Assembly (NCBI GenBank): GCA_023078685.1
Contig: JALGAS010000001.1
Span: forward strand, 6,448,001 to 6,512,000
Length of the DNA: 64,000 nucleotides
Source: Neopestalotiopsis rosae
Taxonomy: Eukaryota > Ascomycota > Sordariomycetes > Amphisphaeriales > Sporocadaceae
Direction: 5' to 3'
How positions within the stretch are numbered: the stretch's first letter is position 1; every line of letters starts with the position of its first letter. Under the pieces are notes generated by a model, which ran no database searches, was not told where the DNA came from, and saw only the letters and a program-made list of their open reading frames with translations. The translations under genes and the position numbers were made by a program. Of this stretch, positions 11,499 through 23,105 are shown in pieces.

Positions 11499-13425
11499 GA
11501 TAATGAACACAAGTTCCTACACCGCTCTTGCATTATTGCGTGATTATTGATAGACCTGCGCTAGCAAAAGTCTCCCTACACCTGATGTATGAAATAACTC
11601 TTTCTCCAAAAAGAAGAAGACATCAAGACATTATTCAGCAGTATACACTATGAAGATCCGGGATCACGATCCTCTAGCATAGGCTATTCCAATGCACAGG
11701 CTGCTTGGCCCCGTCTCAGGAAAGTGACCGTACGATCTTGCGCGGGGAATAATGTCGAGATGTGGGTATCATCGTGTCTGGATTCTTTAGCAATCTTCAA
11801 GAATCAAGGATCGGCGGAGGGGAAGAACCAAGAGACGAATTCTGGTTGGTGAAGCCAATGGTGTTTTGCTATTGAAGGATTCTGGTGCATGTCAGCAATA
11901 ACAGCTAAACTCCACAACAACCATAATAGAGGACGTTTATTACCCGAGGTCAGCACTAATGTTTGTCCTTATCGCTCCAACGGCAATTGCTTTTCTCCTG
12001 CCAGTTCGGGTTTGGAAATTTCGTTTCGTGATGCATTAGTTTGATCATGGATCTGCGCGTTCTGCTGTACTCAGAAGAACGGTCCCGAGAAAAACGAGAG
12101 TGTCCCCATGCAAGGCACGGCTGTCGCTATCGCTATCGAAGCGATGGGCATGGGCTTTGTTTGGGGAGTGGCTTGAGACGGTTCAGGCGGGTTGTGGGTG
12201 GGAGCTCGGGGAGCAGCGGGATGTCCCGCGCGCCTCTCTGAACTAAATGGATATAAGCTTTTGTTCCTCCGCCGCGGGCCCATCCCGTCCGGACCGCCAG
12301 CATACTAAGAGGCAGCCCTTGGCAGGCCAATGCATGCGAGCAGGCGAGGAGGTGGAGGGGGAAGTTCGCCGGGAATGCCGGACTTGGCGCCATCGAGGCG
12401 ATCCGATTATAGCCAGCATTAGCAGTACGACGCGCAACTGCCAGAATCGTGGCCAGTGATGCTAGGGTGGTATTGCAGAGGCATTAGCCTTTTCTCACCC
12501 ACCCTCGCTGATCTGGGATATGAGCAGGTGGGTATCGCTAACATGGTGCCGATAAAGATTCGCAAACACCAATAGGTGATTGGTCGGTCACCCAGGGTAT
12601 CTCGCTCCTCTGTGCAGACTGTATTAAGTATACATCACGAGATGGTGAAGCTTTCGCGATCGATGTCATTCATCGGTACAACACATAGGGTAAGTGAGGT
12701 GAAAGTGGGAAATGAAGTCTGGCGCCAAGTGTTTGAGCGATTTTGAAGAGCTTTATGCCAATGCTGTCTTCATCTGCCAAGAGAGTTTATAAGAGCACAG
12801 TGGATATTCCATATTCCGCGGAAGCATTATCATGTCAAGGAGAATGTTGGTGATTCACAACGCGGTGGAGATCCTCCGACTTCATCACCTTCTACAGTAA
12901 TGTTTGTTGCCGATCATGTAGTCCGAATATGGTCAACGTACCAAGCATTGCGGCTCAGGCACCATGTCTGATGTATCATGTGGAGTAGTAAAGCAGATGG
13001 ACATCAGACGAGAACGATCTAGAATAGTTATGCCAAGGATGAGGCATCGCAGCCCCAAATCACGACGTATTCATAGGCCCATACCGCTTACTAAAGTGCT
13101 GGGAGCCAGGGAGTATGCAGGATGGCGTGGTCATACCGGTTGACTGCGGGGACGGCACAACCAAGAATCTGTTGCCATCAAACCATGTTTACAACAATGC
13201 CGAATTGTCGGCAGTTCGGTACACTGTGATTGGTAGATGCGTGATCATAGGAATCATCTCACACGTCGGAGGTAATCGGTTAAAAACTCGGAGGAAGGAG
13301 CTCGCGACTTACAACGCTACACAAAAGAGTGCAGATGAAGCCTTGTTGACCTCGAAGACCAGTCAAGTACGATTCGAGGAAATTGAAGACATGGCGGTCA
13401 TATCATAACATTGAAACCGGTCGAG
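11499..13425. other. intergenic between carboxypeptidase and regulator
   Basis: About 1.9 kb without a supported gene. One perfect CGGACCG lies at 12290-12296. A 97-codon plus-strand frame at 13115-13408 has no known motif and no supporting splice structure. Confidence 0.5.
12290..12296. promoter_or_regulatory. CGGWCCG element, isolated copy
   Basis: CGGACCG within GTCCGGACCGCC. It is the same element as in the core cluster promoters, but lies about 1.1 kb upstream of the regulator's ATG and is single, so a function in regulator autoregulation is only possible. Confidence 0.35.
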
Positions 13426-16203
13426 ATGAGTACCAAAGACAGCGCCCCTAGATCGCCAAGAATAAAGCGTCGCCGAGGTGCCTGTCAACTGTGCCGCGAA
13501 AAGAAAGCTAGATGTATGCAACTACAACCCACAAGCTTCAGCACATATTGACACTCTACGTCAGGCAACGGTGAAGACCCGTGCTCTTTCTGCAAAGTAA
13601 GTACCTCATATCACCTAGCTGAATGTCACCCCCCATGAGAAGATGGAAGCTGAAAACCAAATTAGCGTCATGACAGCACTTGTACCTACTTACCAACAAA
13701 GGCCAGAACACTCGGCAACAGAGCAAGTGTTCAACAACAACATGAACATCAACATGGAGAGAATGATACCTCCACAATACCCGCAGGCACACCTGTCGAG
13801 ACAGTGACCATGCCTTGGTATGACACTATGGATTGGTCTTATGGCTCGACAGATCAAACGCATGAACCCTGGCCGCATGAATCCCATAGCACTGTTCTGC
13901 ACGACGACACTGAGCTTCTGATCCAAGAACTTGCTTCAAGCCTTGAAGACGGGCAATCAGTACAGTCCGTTGTATTTTCCCCCACAGTACCGGACTTCTT
14001 GACGTCCGAAATAAGTTGGGCTACGGCAGGTTCGTGTCATATACTTCTCCATTAGTGTTCATGCTAATAATGCCGATCACGGCGATTCAGATCCCATGAA
14101 GCTGTTACAAGACGCATCAGGTTTGGTCAAAGGGACCGAGTGGGCATTTGCGCCGAGCAGCAGTGGCCAAACTGTAGACGACGCAGCCTCCATCTCACCA
14201 GGTCCCGTTAAGGAACCCGAGACACAGTTTCGGTTGGAAGAATTGAACATGACTGCATCACCAGGAAAACATGAACGCCGCAGAAGTCTACTTTTCCCAA
14301 ACTCACATTCGTTTGTCAATTTATCCATCATAAAAAGTGGCCACATCTCCTGTAGCCATCATGTTGCGGAAAACGAGCCGGAGAGATCTGATAAACAGGC
14401 GCCGATTAAGCGTCGGGTTGATCAAATCACATCCAAGCTTCTTTCAAAAGGGTTCATCTTGGGCCTACCCACAGCTTGGGCCGATCACATTGGAGACGAT
14501 TCTCATACAGACGCGGACAGCATGCGGGCTCTTTCGGCTAGTCAATTGCATGACCTCGTGAATCGTGAGTAAATATATTAAGTCTCGTCTTCCGCCTGTC
14601 ACCAAAGCTCACTTCGTTCATAGTATGCTTCGAGGACCCATCAGGGTGAGTGCGTCGATGAGATACAAGTCAGTGGCTACCAACAAGCATTGACGACTGA
14701 CATTACCCTCAGCATTTCTTGCTTTATTGAAAAGACCGAAGTGGCAAAGCTCATCCGAGACGACACATTCAATGAGAATCTGAAGACCCCGGCTCTATCG
14801 GATGCAGACAGATTTATGCTGATACTGTGCCTCGCATGGGGCGCAATGATTGATCCAGGTAGAAACCTGAGTGTCATCTGCGACCTTCAGGTACGGTTGC
14901 TAGAGCTTTACCAGCTATTGGCCATGGAGCCCGACTCTGTACCAAAATACCTGGTATGATGAATCTTCATGAGATACAATAAAAACCACTAACGTACGAC
15001 TTTGTAGTGTATTGTGACTATGGTCCGTACTAAAGACTTTATTCGCTCTACAAACGGTCAGATTGTATTAACTATTGGTCCAGACAGCTTTCGCGTTCAA
15101 ATTTGGGCTCGAAAAATGCTCTTCCATCCTCGCAGAGGCAGTCTCACTGGCACAGTCGCTCCGGCTACACCTCGATTTCAGTCTCCAAGAGAAAGATTCC
15201 GGGATCAATACAATGCAAGTGAAACGGGCCACCTGGGTACTGTTCATTGTTGACAAGCGATATGCGCTCCGCTGGCAAACGTTTCCGGTATGCTGTCCCC
15301 TCGGGCTATTGGGACACCATTTGACAGTTTCAGTTGCTACCTGACCCGGACTACGATGTGCCAATCCTAGAACAAAAACGATTTGTTCGCCACACCTTCG
15401 ATTACGACTCCCGCATTGGCGAGTGGAGACAAGACTGTTTATTGTACCAGTGCTCCTATGCTCAACTATGTTCTCGCATCATAAGACTGTCCTTTTACTC
15501 AAACACAAGGACTACGTCACCGACAAAGAGGACCGCTGACAACGACGAAGTTCGAGAGGATCAAGATTTGTCTTCTAGCTACAGCGACAGTGCAAACATC
15601 AATCGTCTGCTCGCCGAGCTCTACGACTGGTTCATGTCAATACCTTCTATTTGTCAACGCCGCGCAGACATTGAGGGTGACAACGACCTGCAAGCAGAGC
15701 ATCGCGCACACATCAAGATTTCTGTGGCGTACCAGTACTACGAGGCATTACTGTCAGTCCTAAGCCTACTTGGCACGAGTAAATTATCGGCTTGCTACCG
15801 TGATCCACACACCCAAACAGAACGAACGGCAACCACGATATTGATGCAAGCCATCAGGAGCGTCTTGGAGATGGGTACACAGATATCGCAAATCACTTTC
15901 GACAGGTACGTTGTCTAAGCTGCGACTTTTTTCTTGCGCGTTGATCATGGATTGTCTAAACCAGCAATCAAAGATTGGCTGACCGATTGCGATAGAACAC
16001 TTCTACACGTGCCAACAATGGCTTTGTGTCTCCTAGCTGTCGAGAAAGCAAATGCGAATCCCGAACTGATTACAAGAAAACGTGAAAGTCAAGTTCTGAT
16101 CGCTATGGCGTATGGCCTATTCGGAAGGCTATCGGAGACTTTGCCACATCACAGGTTCTTCGAACATGTTGCTGAAATAGTTGCCATGGTCGATAGGATC
16201 TGA
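13426..16203 (+). CDS. Zn2Cys6 transcription factor with fungal-specific middle domain; probable cluster regulator
   Basis: The binuclear zinc cluster is assembled over the first three exons (13426-13513, 13565-13596, 13666 on). It reads CQLCREKKARC, then CSFC, then a sixth Cys in DSTC, with a basic stretch KRRR before it. Further exons include 14091-14564, about 14624-14648, about 14705-14954, about 15075-15294, and 15334 to about 15906. The segment AEAVSLAQSLRLHLD followed by FIVDKRYALRWQTFP matches the fungal-specific transcription-factor domain. The last exon (about 15960-16203) is not in phase with the best donor at 15907, so its junction is unresolved. The gene lies between the carboxypeptidase and the first UstY gene and probably controls the cluster, perhaps through the CGGWCCG elements. 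Total length is roughly 650 residues. Confidence 0.82.
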
Positions 16204-16387
16204 CTTCGAGAAGCGTGCCATACAAATAACCAAATCGAGCTAAGAATAGAACCATTCGCGCTTGTACAATAAATTAGATCTCCAAAGCCCCTGAGACGAA
16301 GCTAGTATTGGACGTTTGCATTACAGCGCACGAGTTCATGTTTACAGAAAGAAATGATTCACAGAAAGATTCTACACTATAGCTTGA

Positions 16388-17307
16388 TCAAGTTGGCAGC
16401 TCCTGCAAATCAGAAGCCCTATGTTCCACTGCCCAAGCCGAGATCCCGTCGATGTTTCTGCACATATGAACTGCCCCGAACCCATCAATTCCAGGTGGGG
16501 TCACCGTCTTGCCCTGACCCTCCAGCGTGGTATCACCACAACAGCGGACGGAGAGTCGAAGGTACTCAAAACAATGCTCAATATGCTTACGGCGCGATGA
16601 GAGAATATGAAGCGACAAGTCCGTCGTTGTCGCCATCGGGAGAAGCTCCTCTACGAGTTCAGCGATGCTGTGCAGGCAGTGCAGCTGGTGAAACACGGCA
16701 ACATTGTAGCTCTCGGTCCCATCACTTGGTGCGCGGACTGGCGCTGGAAGTAGTGGATAGGACTGCCAAGATGGAACTCGCACAAAACCACCGCCCACTA
16801 CACACGTCAGTATGTCAAAGGAAACGATGTGGCTCTCCTGACTTACGCTCTGGGAGCAGCTCTGACCACCGCGAGTCGTTGGCGTGCAGGGGATTGAAAT
16901 CTGGTTCTTTTGTGAATAAAGTAGGCTTTGAACCAACTGTAGTAAGACATGAAATTAGATTATTGGTTATGGCAGACCGGGCGTGGCGGGGTTTTCTTAC
17001 AAGACGGCGCAAAGCCATTGACTTCGCCCAGAATCTCAGGGATTGGCGGATCCGTCCATAGCTTCCAAAGAAGATACCACTGCGCAAGTACTACGGAAAG
17101 AAGAAGAATGCGACGAAGGTATTTCCATGAAGTCAGCACGACATACTCCTCCGTGAGCATGTCCATTCGTCGAAGGGTGTTTTTGAACTGCTTGCTAAAC
17201 ATCGTCTCTGTCAGACTTGTAGCATAACATGAGATCTTGCCTGAAGAATAATACCCAGAGAACAAATCATCAATAATTCTATGATCCTTTAGCATTTCTG
17301 AAACCAT
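16388..17307 (-). CDS. UstYa/DUF3328-type oxidase A
   Basis: Three exons (17307-17001, 16936-16847, 16797-16388) give 268 residues. One membrane span lies at about 64-84 after a cytosolic tail, followed by a lumenal domain. The two family motifs are present and complete, HQLHC (169-173) and HIEHC (204-208), then CCGDTTLEG and the C-terminal CRNID region. In ustiloxin, asperipin and phomopsin pathways such proteins catalyse oxidative macrocyclisation of Kex2-released peptides, probably as copper enzymes in the secretory pathway. It is a close paralogue of the gene at 25439: same exon phases, nearly the same length, and shared GGGF at the third exon start. It is divergent from the transporter over a promoter with two CGGTCCG sites. 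Confidence 0.9.
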
Positions 17308-17608
17308 ATCAGAGCGCTTGTGCTACCGGGGGCAGCCAGTGACTGTGAAAGCCGCCGGTCCGAGCTGCGGTCCGGCGAGCATCCACCCCCGGAAAATAGT
17401 CCGCGATTGATTAGTGCTGGCCGGGTATAGCACAAACAAGATCATGCTCGCCAATCAGCACGCACTCACTACAGCAACTCCTATTCTGCAATTTTGTCTT
17501 CAGTTCCTGCATGACAGAATGCGAAGCTCAGATCTCACAAATCCATTGTCTAACTCATATCCTGAACAGATTAATTAGCAAACACGCCTGAGTTGAGCTT
17601 CCGCCACC
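17308..17608. promoter_or_regulatory. bidirectional promoter, UstY gene A / transporter, with two CGGTCCG sites
   Basis: About 300 bp between two divergent start codons. CGGTCCG occurs at 17356-17362 and 17368-17374, 12 bp apart start to start. The element has the form CGG-N-CCG, an inverted CGG pair as recognised by Zn2Cys6 dimers. The spacing would place both sites on about the same face of the helix. Confidence 0.6.
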
Positions 17609-19692
17609 ATGGAAAGCGAACCAATTTATGAAGAAATACCCTTCATGCAGGAAGATGGAGAAAATCAATCTAGTGACAGTCTGCCAGCGAAAGACCGACC
17701 TCGATTGAGGCGAGACTTTTTGATTGCAGCTATCCCATTCTTCTGGCAAGTACAACGACTTAATGAACACAAATTTAATAGGCAAGGACACTGACTCTCG
17801 GGGTCGGATAGCCTCCAGCTAACATGGAGCATCCAACAAGTTTTTGGAATCGTGAGTCGCCTCCAGTTTGATTACTCTTTATGGTCGTTTCATTTCCATT
17901 TTTGCTAACGTCTTATATCAAGCCGTATCTACTCACCTTGGGAGTAAGCGACAGCAATGTCCCGCTTTTCCTGTTTGCCGGGCCTCTGGCAGGTCTCATC
18001 GTTCCACCGATTGTCGCTGCCGTAGGCGACAGCTTTGACAGCCCGTACGGCAAACGCAAGCCCCTCATCTTCTTTGGAGGTATTGGTGTCGTTTTTTCAC
18101 TAATGACCTTTGCATCCACGGGCGTCATTGTCGAGCAATTCTCATACTCTACCGCCGGGGTCTGGAGCAATACCAAAGTCGCCCACGTTGTGGCGGGGAT
18201 CAGTCTTTACATGCTCAACTTCTGCATCCAGCCTCTGTCACTAGGTCTGCGTGCATCTGTGGTCGATTACTTTGACCCGGACGAGCAGATCGCCGTCAAT
18301 CTCTGGGTCAGCTGTTTTTCGGTCATGGGATCCATATTTGTTGCTCTTCTGGCGCTGGCGTACAGTCCCGCGTTCTGGGATATGAGCCTCGTCCTAGTCG
18401 GCCTCCTTTCTGCAATGCTCATTTTAGTCGCAGTGTCGCATTTGTACCGGGCTTCAGTACCTCATGTATCGGAACATGGGAGAAACTCAACATCCATACG
18501 TGCTCAACTTGCACAGACATTGAAGACGGCGAAGAATCTGCCGCCCATTACTAATTGGACCTGTAAGGTGCAGTTGAAATCATGGTTTGCTTGGTTTCTG
18601 ATTCTTCACTACACCAGTGTGTAAGTCTCAATGTCCTCTTAAAGTTGGGTATAAATGCAGAGCTGACCTGAATTGATGCTGATTTGAAAACAGTCTTGTA
18701 TCTCGTGCATGTGAGTTCGTTTTTCATTTGCTGTCAATCAAGCGAAAAATGGCACTAACCAATGTCAAGACGAAAACTATAGCGGATCTCCTAGTTCTTC
18801 ATCGGTAGATTCGTCTCCGCAGGCAGCTACGGCTATTGCCTGGACCGCACTTCTATTCCATTGCGCATCCTTACTGTCCCTTGTCGTGGTCTCTCTTTCC
18901 AGGGGAGATTCATCTTATCACCTGCTATCTGCAAAGCTGGACGGGGAACCTGGTGGCATTGATGATGCTGTTTTCACTATCGAAGATGACAGCGACCTCG
19001 AGACTGTGACAGACGAGGCGGACATAGGACGTGCTTCGCTTCATGTTCCATCCGCCCGCCGTAGTCTTGAAGCGAACCACGAAGATCGGCATGATATCAC
19101 AACCAATCTTCTGCAGCCTGTACAACTCGAAAAGCAGGTCGACATTTATGATGCACCTCCGACGCTAGAAGTCACCCGTAAGACACTATGGCGGGAGGTG
19201 TGGAGACCGTCCCTGCTTGGACTTGCAGTATCTCTCATGGCCACTATTGCAACGAGTCTTTTACCGCGGAGCACCACTACTGCTCTAATGACCTCACTCC
19301 TGCTCGGCTCCAATGGACTCTTGTTCAGTCTGGCAAACTGGGTGCCGTACACGCTCATTGCGTGTGAGGCCGCCGTACATGCCCGAGCCAGGATGTCAGA
19401 ACCCTCTGAACTCGATGACGCAGTAGATGCTACCAAAAAGGAGAAAGACAGACCTGAGGGTAAAGATGGAAGTAGCAGCGAGGACGGAAACAACAATCTC
19501 GAGGCTGTTGGCGATTTTAGTACTCCAAGGCTCTTGGCGGTTCACAACATGTCCATCACCATTCCACAGATTACCGCACTTGTCGTTGTGTGGTTTCTGG
19601 ATCAAGGGCTTGAAGCACTGGGTGTGGCACCTGATGTTTTGTGGACTTTTGGTCTATGTATTCCTGCACTGATTTGGGCAATATGTCAGTAG
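17609..19692 (+). CDS. GPH/sucrose-transporter-type major facilitator
   Basis: Five exons (17609-17749, 17819-17851, 17923-18620, 18694-18710, 18770-19692), including 33-nt and 17-nt micro-exons, give 603 residues. LTWSIQQVFGI followed by PYLLTLGV, then GPLAGLIVPPIV and a loop with SPYGKRKP, resemble the glycoside-pentoside-hexuronide:cation/sucrose symporters. About twelve hydrophobic spans are visible, with a long acidic loop in the second half and another charged loop near the C-terminus. Ustiloxin-type clusters usually contain a transporter, generally of MFS type; export of the cyclic peptide is inferred from position and from the shared promoter with UstY gene A. Sugar transport remains possible. 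Confidence 0.82.
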
Positions 19693-20123
19693 CAGCACTC
19701 TTCATTGTGCAGTGGCAGAGCTAGACCTTGACCTAAAGTAGTTGTGGTCACTATTCTCACTTAGAAATAGCTCGTCTTAGCGCTAGTATCACTGACCGTC
19801 ACCCAATGTCGCCATCAAAGAGGGTTTCCTCACAACTAAGTTCTTATTCGCACTCATCTCATGTGGTAGGTGAAACAATTATTATAGTAAAGAGGGAATG
19901 TTATAGTTCAATGACTCGGTATAAGCCCAGATAAGGAATATCAGAAGGATAGAGAATGAGAAAAGGCTCAATTATAACGGAAAATATCAGAAGAGTTGTT
20001 CTCCATTTTGTCCTACAGCGGAATACAAATAGCTAAAAGAAGAAAAGTTCAATTGCTATTTGTTATCCAATCATTCCAAACAATCAATCATTTCATTTCA
20101 TTCCTGCCGCACTACCATGCATC
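19693..20123. other. intergenic, convergent 3' ends
   Basis: AT-rich region between the converging transporter and HxxHC-protein genes. It presumably contains both 3' UTRs and transcription termination signals; no gene or strong motif was seen. Confidence 0.5.
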
Positions 20124-21071
20124 TTACAGTATTGGCATATAACATTCGCCACCCAAGCCAAAACCCGAGGTTCCTCCACCAAACTCGCCCAGCACAACCT
20201 TGGTCAGTGCAGTGGGATCGTCATCTTCCGTCATGATATGCAAACAGTGATACATGTGCCCAGGATCAAGAGGGAGGTAACCCAGACCCCGATTACGGCG
20301 CGTGGTATGCTTGACACGAAGACGCATGACAAACTTGCAGTGCTCGATATGGAACGCCTGGGGAGTAAAGACCTCCGTGTGCACGCCGCCAGGTATATCG
20401 GCAGCCCAGATACGCTCTTGCGGTATGGGCTGCGTACGCTGGGCGTCAAGCCACCAGCCAAAGTCGGGAAGTTGCAGCCATTCGGCGCGCAGCTCTGGGT
20501 CGTGGCAGAGCTCGTGGACCCAACCGCCTTGGCTTGGGTCGAGCACGCAGCCCCGAGCTCGAGCGCCTTCAGGGTCGGACCAGCCGTTGCAGTACGAGGT
20601 GTTGTAGGCAAGCCCGTAGCCCGCGACGGGAAGTTGGCCGCCAGGTATGAACATGGTATTGAGTGATTCATGGTTGGGGTTGGTGATCTTGTGCCCAGTA
20701 TTTTCATGGCTGTCGGCTTCATGATCATTTTGAGTTTGGATTGGGAGACTGGCCGTGACAGTGACTGTTTTGGCGGGCCGTTGAATGGTTGTCGCTGGTG
20801 AATGTGGGATGAGGGCGCGGGCTTTTCCGAGCTCAATGGTGGCCAGATGAGTGAGCCATAGTGATGCGCCCCAGGCAATGATGCTGGCCACGATCAAGGC
20901 GGCGCGCATGCAAAGCCAGACAATGGATAAAAGCGACCGTTTTCTGTATGCATGGTCCCACTTTGGTACAATGGAATCATCTTCATCCTCAGTGCGTTGA
21001 CTATTACTCTCGAGCTCGGGGTCGCTCGCCAAGACCTTTTCGTACTTGTCATTGCTAGGTCTGGAGCCCAT
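20124..21071 (-). CDS. single-span membrane protein with two HxxHC motifs, not a canonical UstY
   Basis: One exon, 315 residues. An acidic cytosolic tail is followed by one membrane span (about 48-73) and a lumenal domain. The domain has YCNGW, a Cys in GCVLDPS, a CHDPEL stretch, FGWWLDA, then HIEHC (241-245) and HMYHC (272-276). Two HxxHC motifs about 30 residues apart are also the signature of UstY/DUF3328, but the rest resembles another widespread fungal family of unknown function. Its upstream region has CGGTCCG at 21233 and CGGACCG at 21296, which ties it to the cluster. I infer a metal-dependent modifying enzyme acting on the secreted peptide; no family activity is known to me. Confidence 0.75.
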   Translation of the reverse strand: MGSRPSNDKYEKVLASDPELESNSQRTEDEDDSIVPKWDHAYRKRSLLSIVWLCMRAALIVASIIAWGASLWLTHLATIELGKARALIPHSPATTIQRPAKTVTVTASLPIQTQNDHEADSHENTGHKITNPNHESLNTMFIPGGQLPVAGYGLAYNTSYCNGWSDPEGARARGCVLDPSQGGWVHELCHDPELRAEWLQLPDFGWWLDAQRTQPIPQERIWAADIPGGVHTEVFTPQAFHIEHCKFVMRLRVKHTTRRNRGLGYLPLDPGHMYHCLHIMTEDDDPTALTKVVLGEFGGGTSGFGLGGECYMPIL

Positions 21072-21644
21072 GATTGATTGTGTGATTGTGTTGTCGAAAG
21101 GCAGTATGAGAGAAAATTATCTTGAGAATGAACAATTAGTCACTGCAAAAGCAGAACTCTCGACGGTAATGGTCGTTCAGTCAAAGGCGCGTTTGAGTAC
21201 TTGGCCCTGGTCGGAAATGTGTATACTCTGGCCGGTCCGGTTTAGCGGGGTCCGGAAACTAATGGCGCCAAAGCCTCCGCTATTCCTGGGCTCAGCGGAC
21301 CGCTTCAGTGGATGCTCCCTGGCACGACCTCCGGAAATCTCGATGATGAGCTCTGGCGTGCTGCCTGTTAACCTATGCGCAATTGAACGCAGCCTTATGA
21401 GGGTGGATTTTGGTTTCGTTTCCTGTAAAAATTCATATCTTCATTCTATAACTTTTTTTTTTTCGAGAAATTGGTGTTGTCCCTAGGGGTCGCGTTGGAA
21501 ATACTTTGCCCATCTGAAACACTATATAGTAGTCGCATATGGTAAAGCAGGCCTAAGATCTGGATCATCTTGTCACAAAATTGTAACAATCCTGATAATC
21601 ATTGATAAGTGCATTTGAATTCGAAATAAACACTTTCCAAATCT
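21072..21644. promoter_or_regulatory. promoter region of HxxHC protein with two CGGWCCG sites
   Basis: CGGTCCG lies at 21233-21239 and CGGACCG at 21296-21302, 160-230 bp upstream of the minus-strand ATG. A further GGGGTCCGGAA sits at 21247-21257, one base from the consensus. A T-tract is present at about 21452-21462. Confidence 0.55.
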
Positions 21645-23105
21645 CTATGGAGTTTCTAGTAGTAAATACTTTTCCATTTTGCCTGCTAGTACCACAGAAG
21701 GCCTGTCCAGTGCTCTCCACACATAATCCGACACAAGCACTACCACGCACGTTATGGGGACAAAGGCAATCCACATACCCACGTGCGCTCCAACCTCCGG
21801 ATCAAGACCAACATCTGCGGACGAGGCAATGAAGTACTTTCTCATCTGGGAAGCAAAAGTCCACCCGCCAACTTGCAACAGTGGTTCATGTACAAGATAG
21901 AGCGCGAAGGAGATACGACCGACATACCTCAGCAGGGGGGTGGTCAAGAACGCTTGCACCCAGCCAATATTTGCTGCTGACCAGACCAAGAGCGCAGCTC
22001 CCGCCGCTTGCCAGAATTGAGGATATGGGCAAAGCATGCCTAGCCAGCTGAATCCAAGAGCTTCAGCACCTCGCTGTTCAGGGTATGAGGCCAGCCACAA
22101 GCCAGTGAAGACGACGACCAAGTCGCGCAGCATAGTACACGTACTGCGCCATCTTCCCGACAGCCAATTTCCATTCACGTTCTTCCACTTTGGCTCAACT
22201 GCTTTCTTGGAACCAATGTGGCGGTCGGCAAACATCATGCCACATAGGAACATAGCCACCTCCCATCGGTCGCAGAGACAACTATACAGTATCAATGACC
22301 CTGTGAGCGCGAACTTTGCCCAGCGCTCGGCTACCCGGCTCAGGACTGTCATTATGAAGAACAGTATGAGTGAACAATGAAATTCGGTCTGAATAGTCCA
22401 CAAGTGTGCACCGTAGTAGCTGGCATGAGGGCTAGCAAACAAGTCGTAGTTCCATCGCCACGGATTCGTTAGTCGTCGGACCACAAAGTCGAGCCAGTCC
22501 TCAAACTGAGCAAGGAATGTGTGTTGCCTCCTTGGTCGGAGGGGCACCCAGTGCGCAGGCAGGGCCATGAAGAAGTCCTCCCGGGCATAGAGTTGACCTG
22601 CAAACAAGACGAATATGCAGAGGCTTGTGACTACTGCAGGCAGAAACAGACGGATCCCACGCTTCAAGGCTGCAGCCGACAGACAGTGAAGAACCTTCTC
22701 CCAGTCCTGCCAGTGGATCGCCCGCAAAGTCGAAAGTGACAAGACGTAGCCCGAGATGATGAAGAATATGTTCACCATGGTCGCGGCGCTGCGAAAGAAG
22801 CCCATAATTGGCAGCCCAAAAATGCCAGCCGAGTCTGGGCTGCCGGGTACAGACCCATGTAGCAGTGATCGGCTAAAGGGCACCATGAAATGGTATACAT
22901 ATACTGCAGATGCTGCCAAGCCCCGGAGGCCGTCGAGATAGGCCGTGTCTTTGAGGCGGCTACTTCCGATGGATTTGGAGGACGTAAGAGTATTCTCCTC
23001 CTCGCTGGTAGAGTTCATAAAACTAGGAAGAAGGATGGTCGCGAGTCTCTTGACCATTTGGCATGTCCATGCCCCGTTTGAGATAGCAGAACGTTTGTGC
23101 GACAT
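21645..23105 (-). CDS. acyltransferase-3 family membrane protein
   Basis: One exon, 486 residues. YLDGLRGLAASAVYVYHF (from about residue 55) is the family's N-terminal motif with the conserved His; GYVLSLSTLR and about ten membrane spans follow, as does YLVHEPLLQVGGW near the C-terminus. The family (OafA/NodX-like) transfers acyl groups, usually acetyl or longer, from CoA donors across membranes to sugars, lipids or peptides. Its promoter has two CGGACCG sites 10 bp apart, so it belongs to the cluster on regulatory evidence. O- or N-acylation of the peptide product is inferred. An acyltransferase of this family is not a usual part of the ustiloxin pathway. Confidence 0.9.
   Translation of the reverse strand: MSHKRSAISNGAWTCQMVKRLATILLPSFMNSTSEEENTLTSSKSIGSSRLKDTAYLDGLRGLAASAVYVYHFMVPFSRSLLHGSVPGSPDSAGIFGLPIMGFFRSAATMVNIFFIISGYVLSLSTLRAIHWQDWEKVLHCLSAAALKRGIRLFLPAVVTSLCIFVLFAGQLYAREDFFMALPAHWVPLRPRRQHTFLAQFEDWLDFVVRRLTNPWRWNYDLFASPHASYYGAHLWTIQTEFHCSLILFFIMTVLSRVAERWAKFALTGSLILYSCLCDRWEVAMFLCGMMFADRHIGSKKAVEPKWKNVNGNWLSGRWRSTCTMLRDLVVVFTGLWLASYPEQRGAEALGFSWLGMLCPYPQFWQAAGAALLVWSAANIGWVQAFLTTPLLRYVGRISFALYLVHEPLLQVGGWTFASQMRKYFIASSADVGLDPEVGAHVGMWIAFVPITCVVVLVSDYVWRALDRPSVVLAGKMEKYLLLETP

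Noticed and set aside
13115..13408. 97-codon frame upstream of the regulator
   Set aside because: No motif, no partner exons and no conserved pattern visible.
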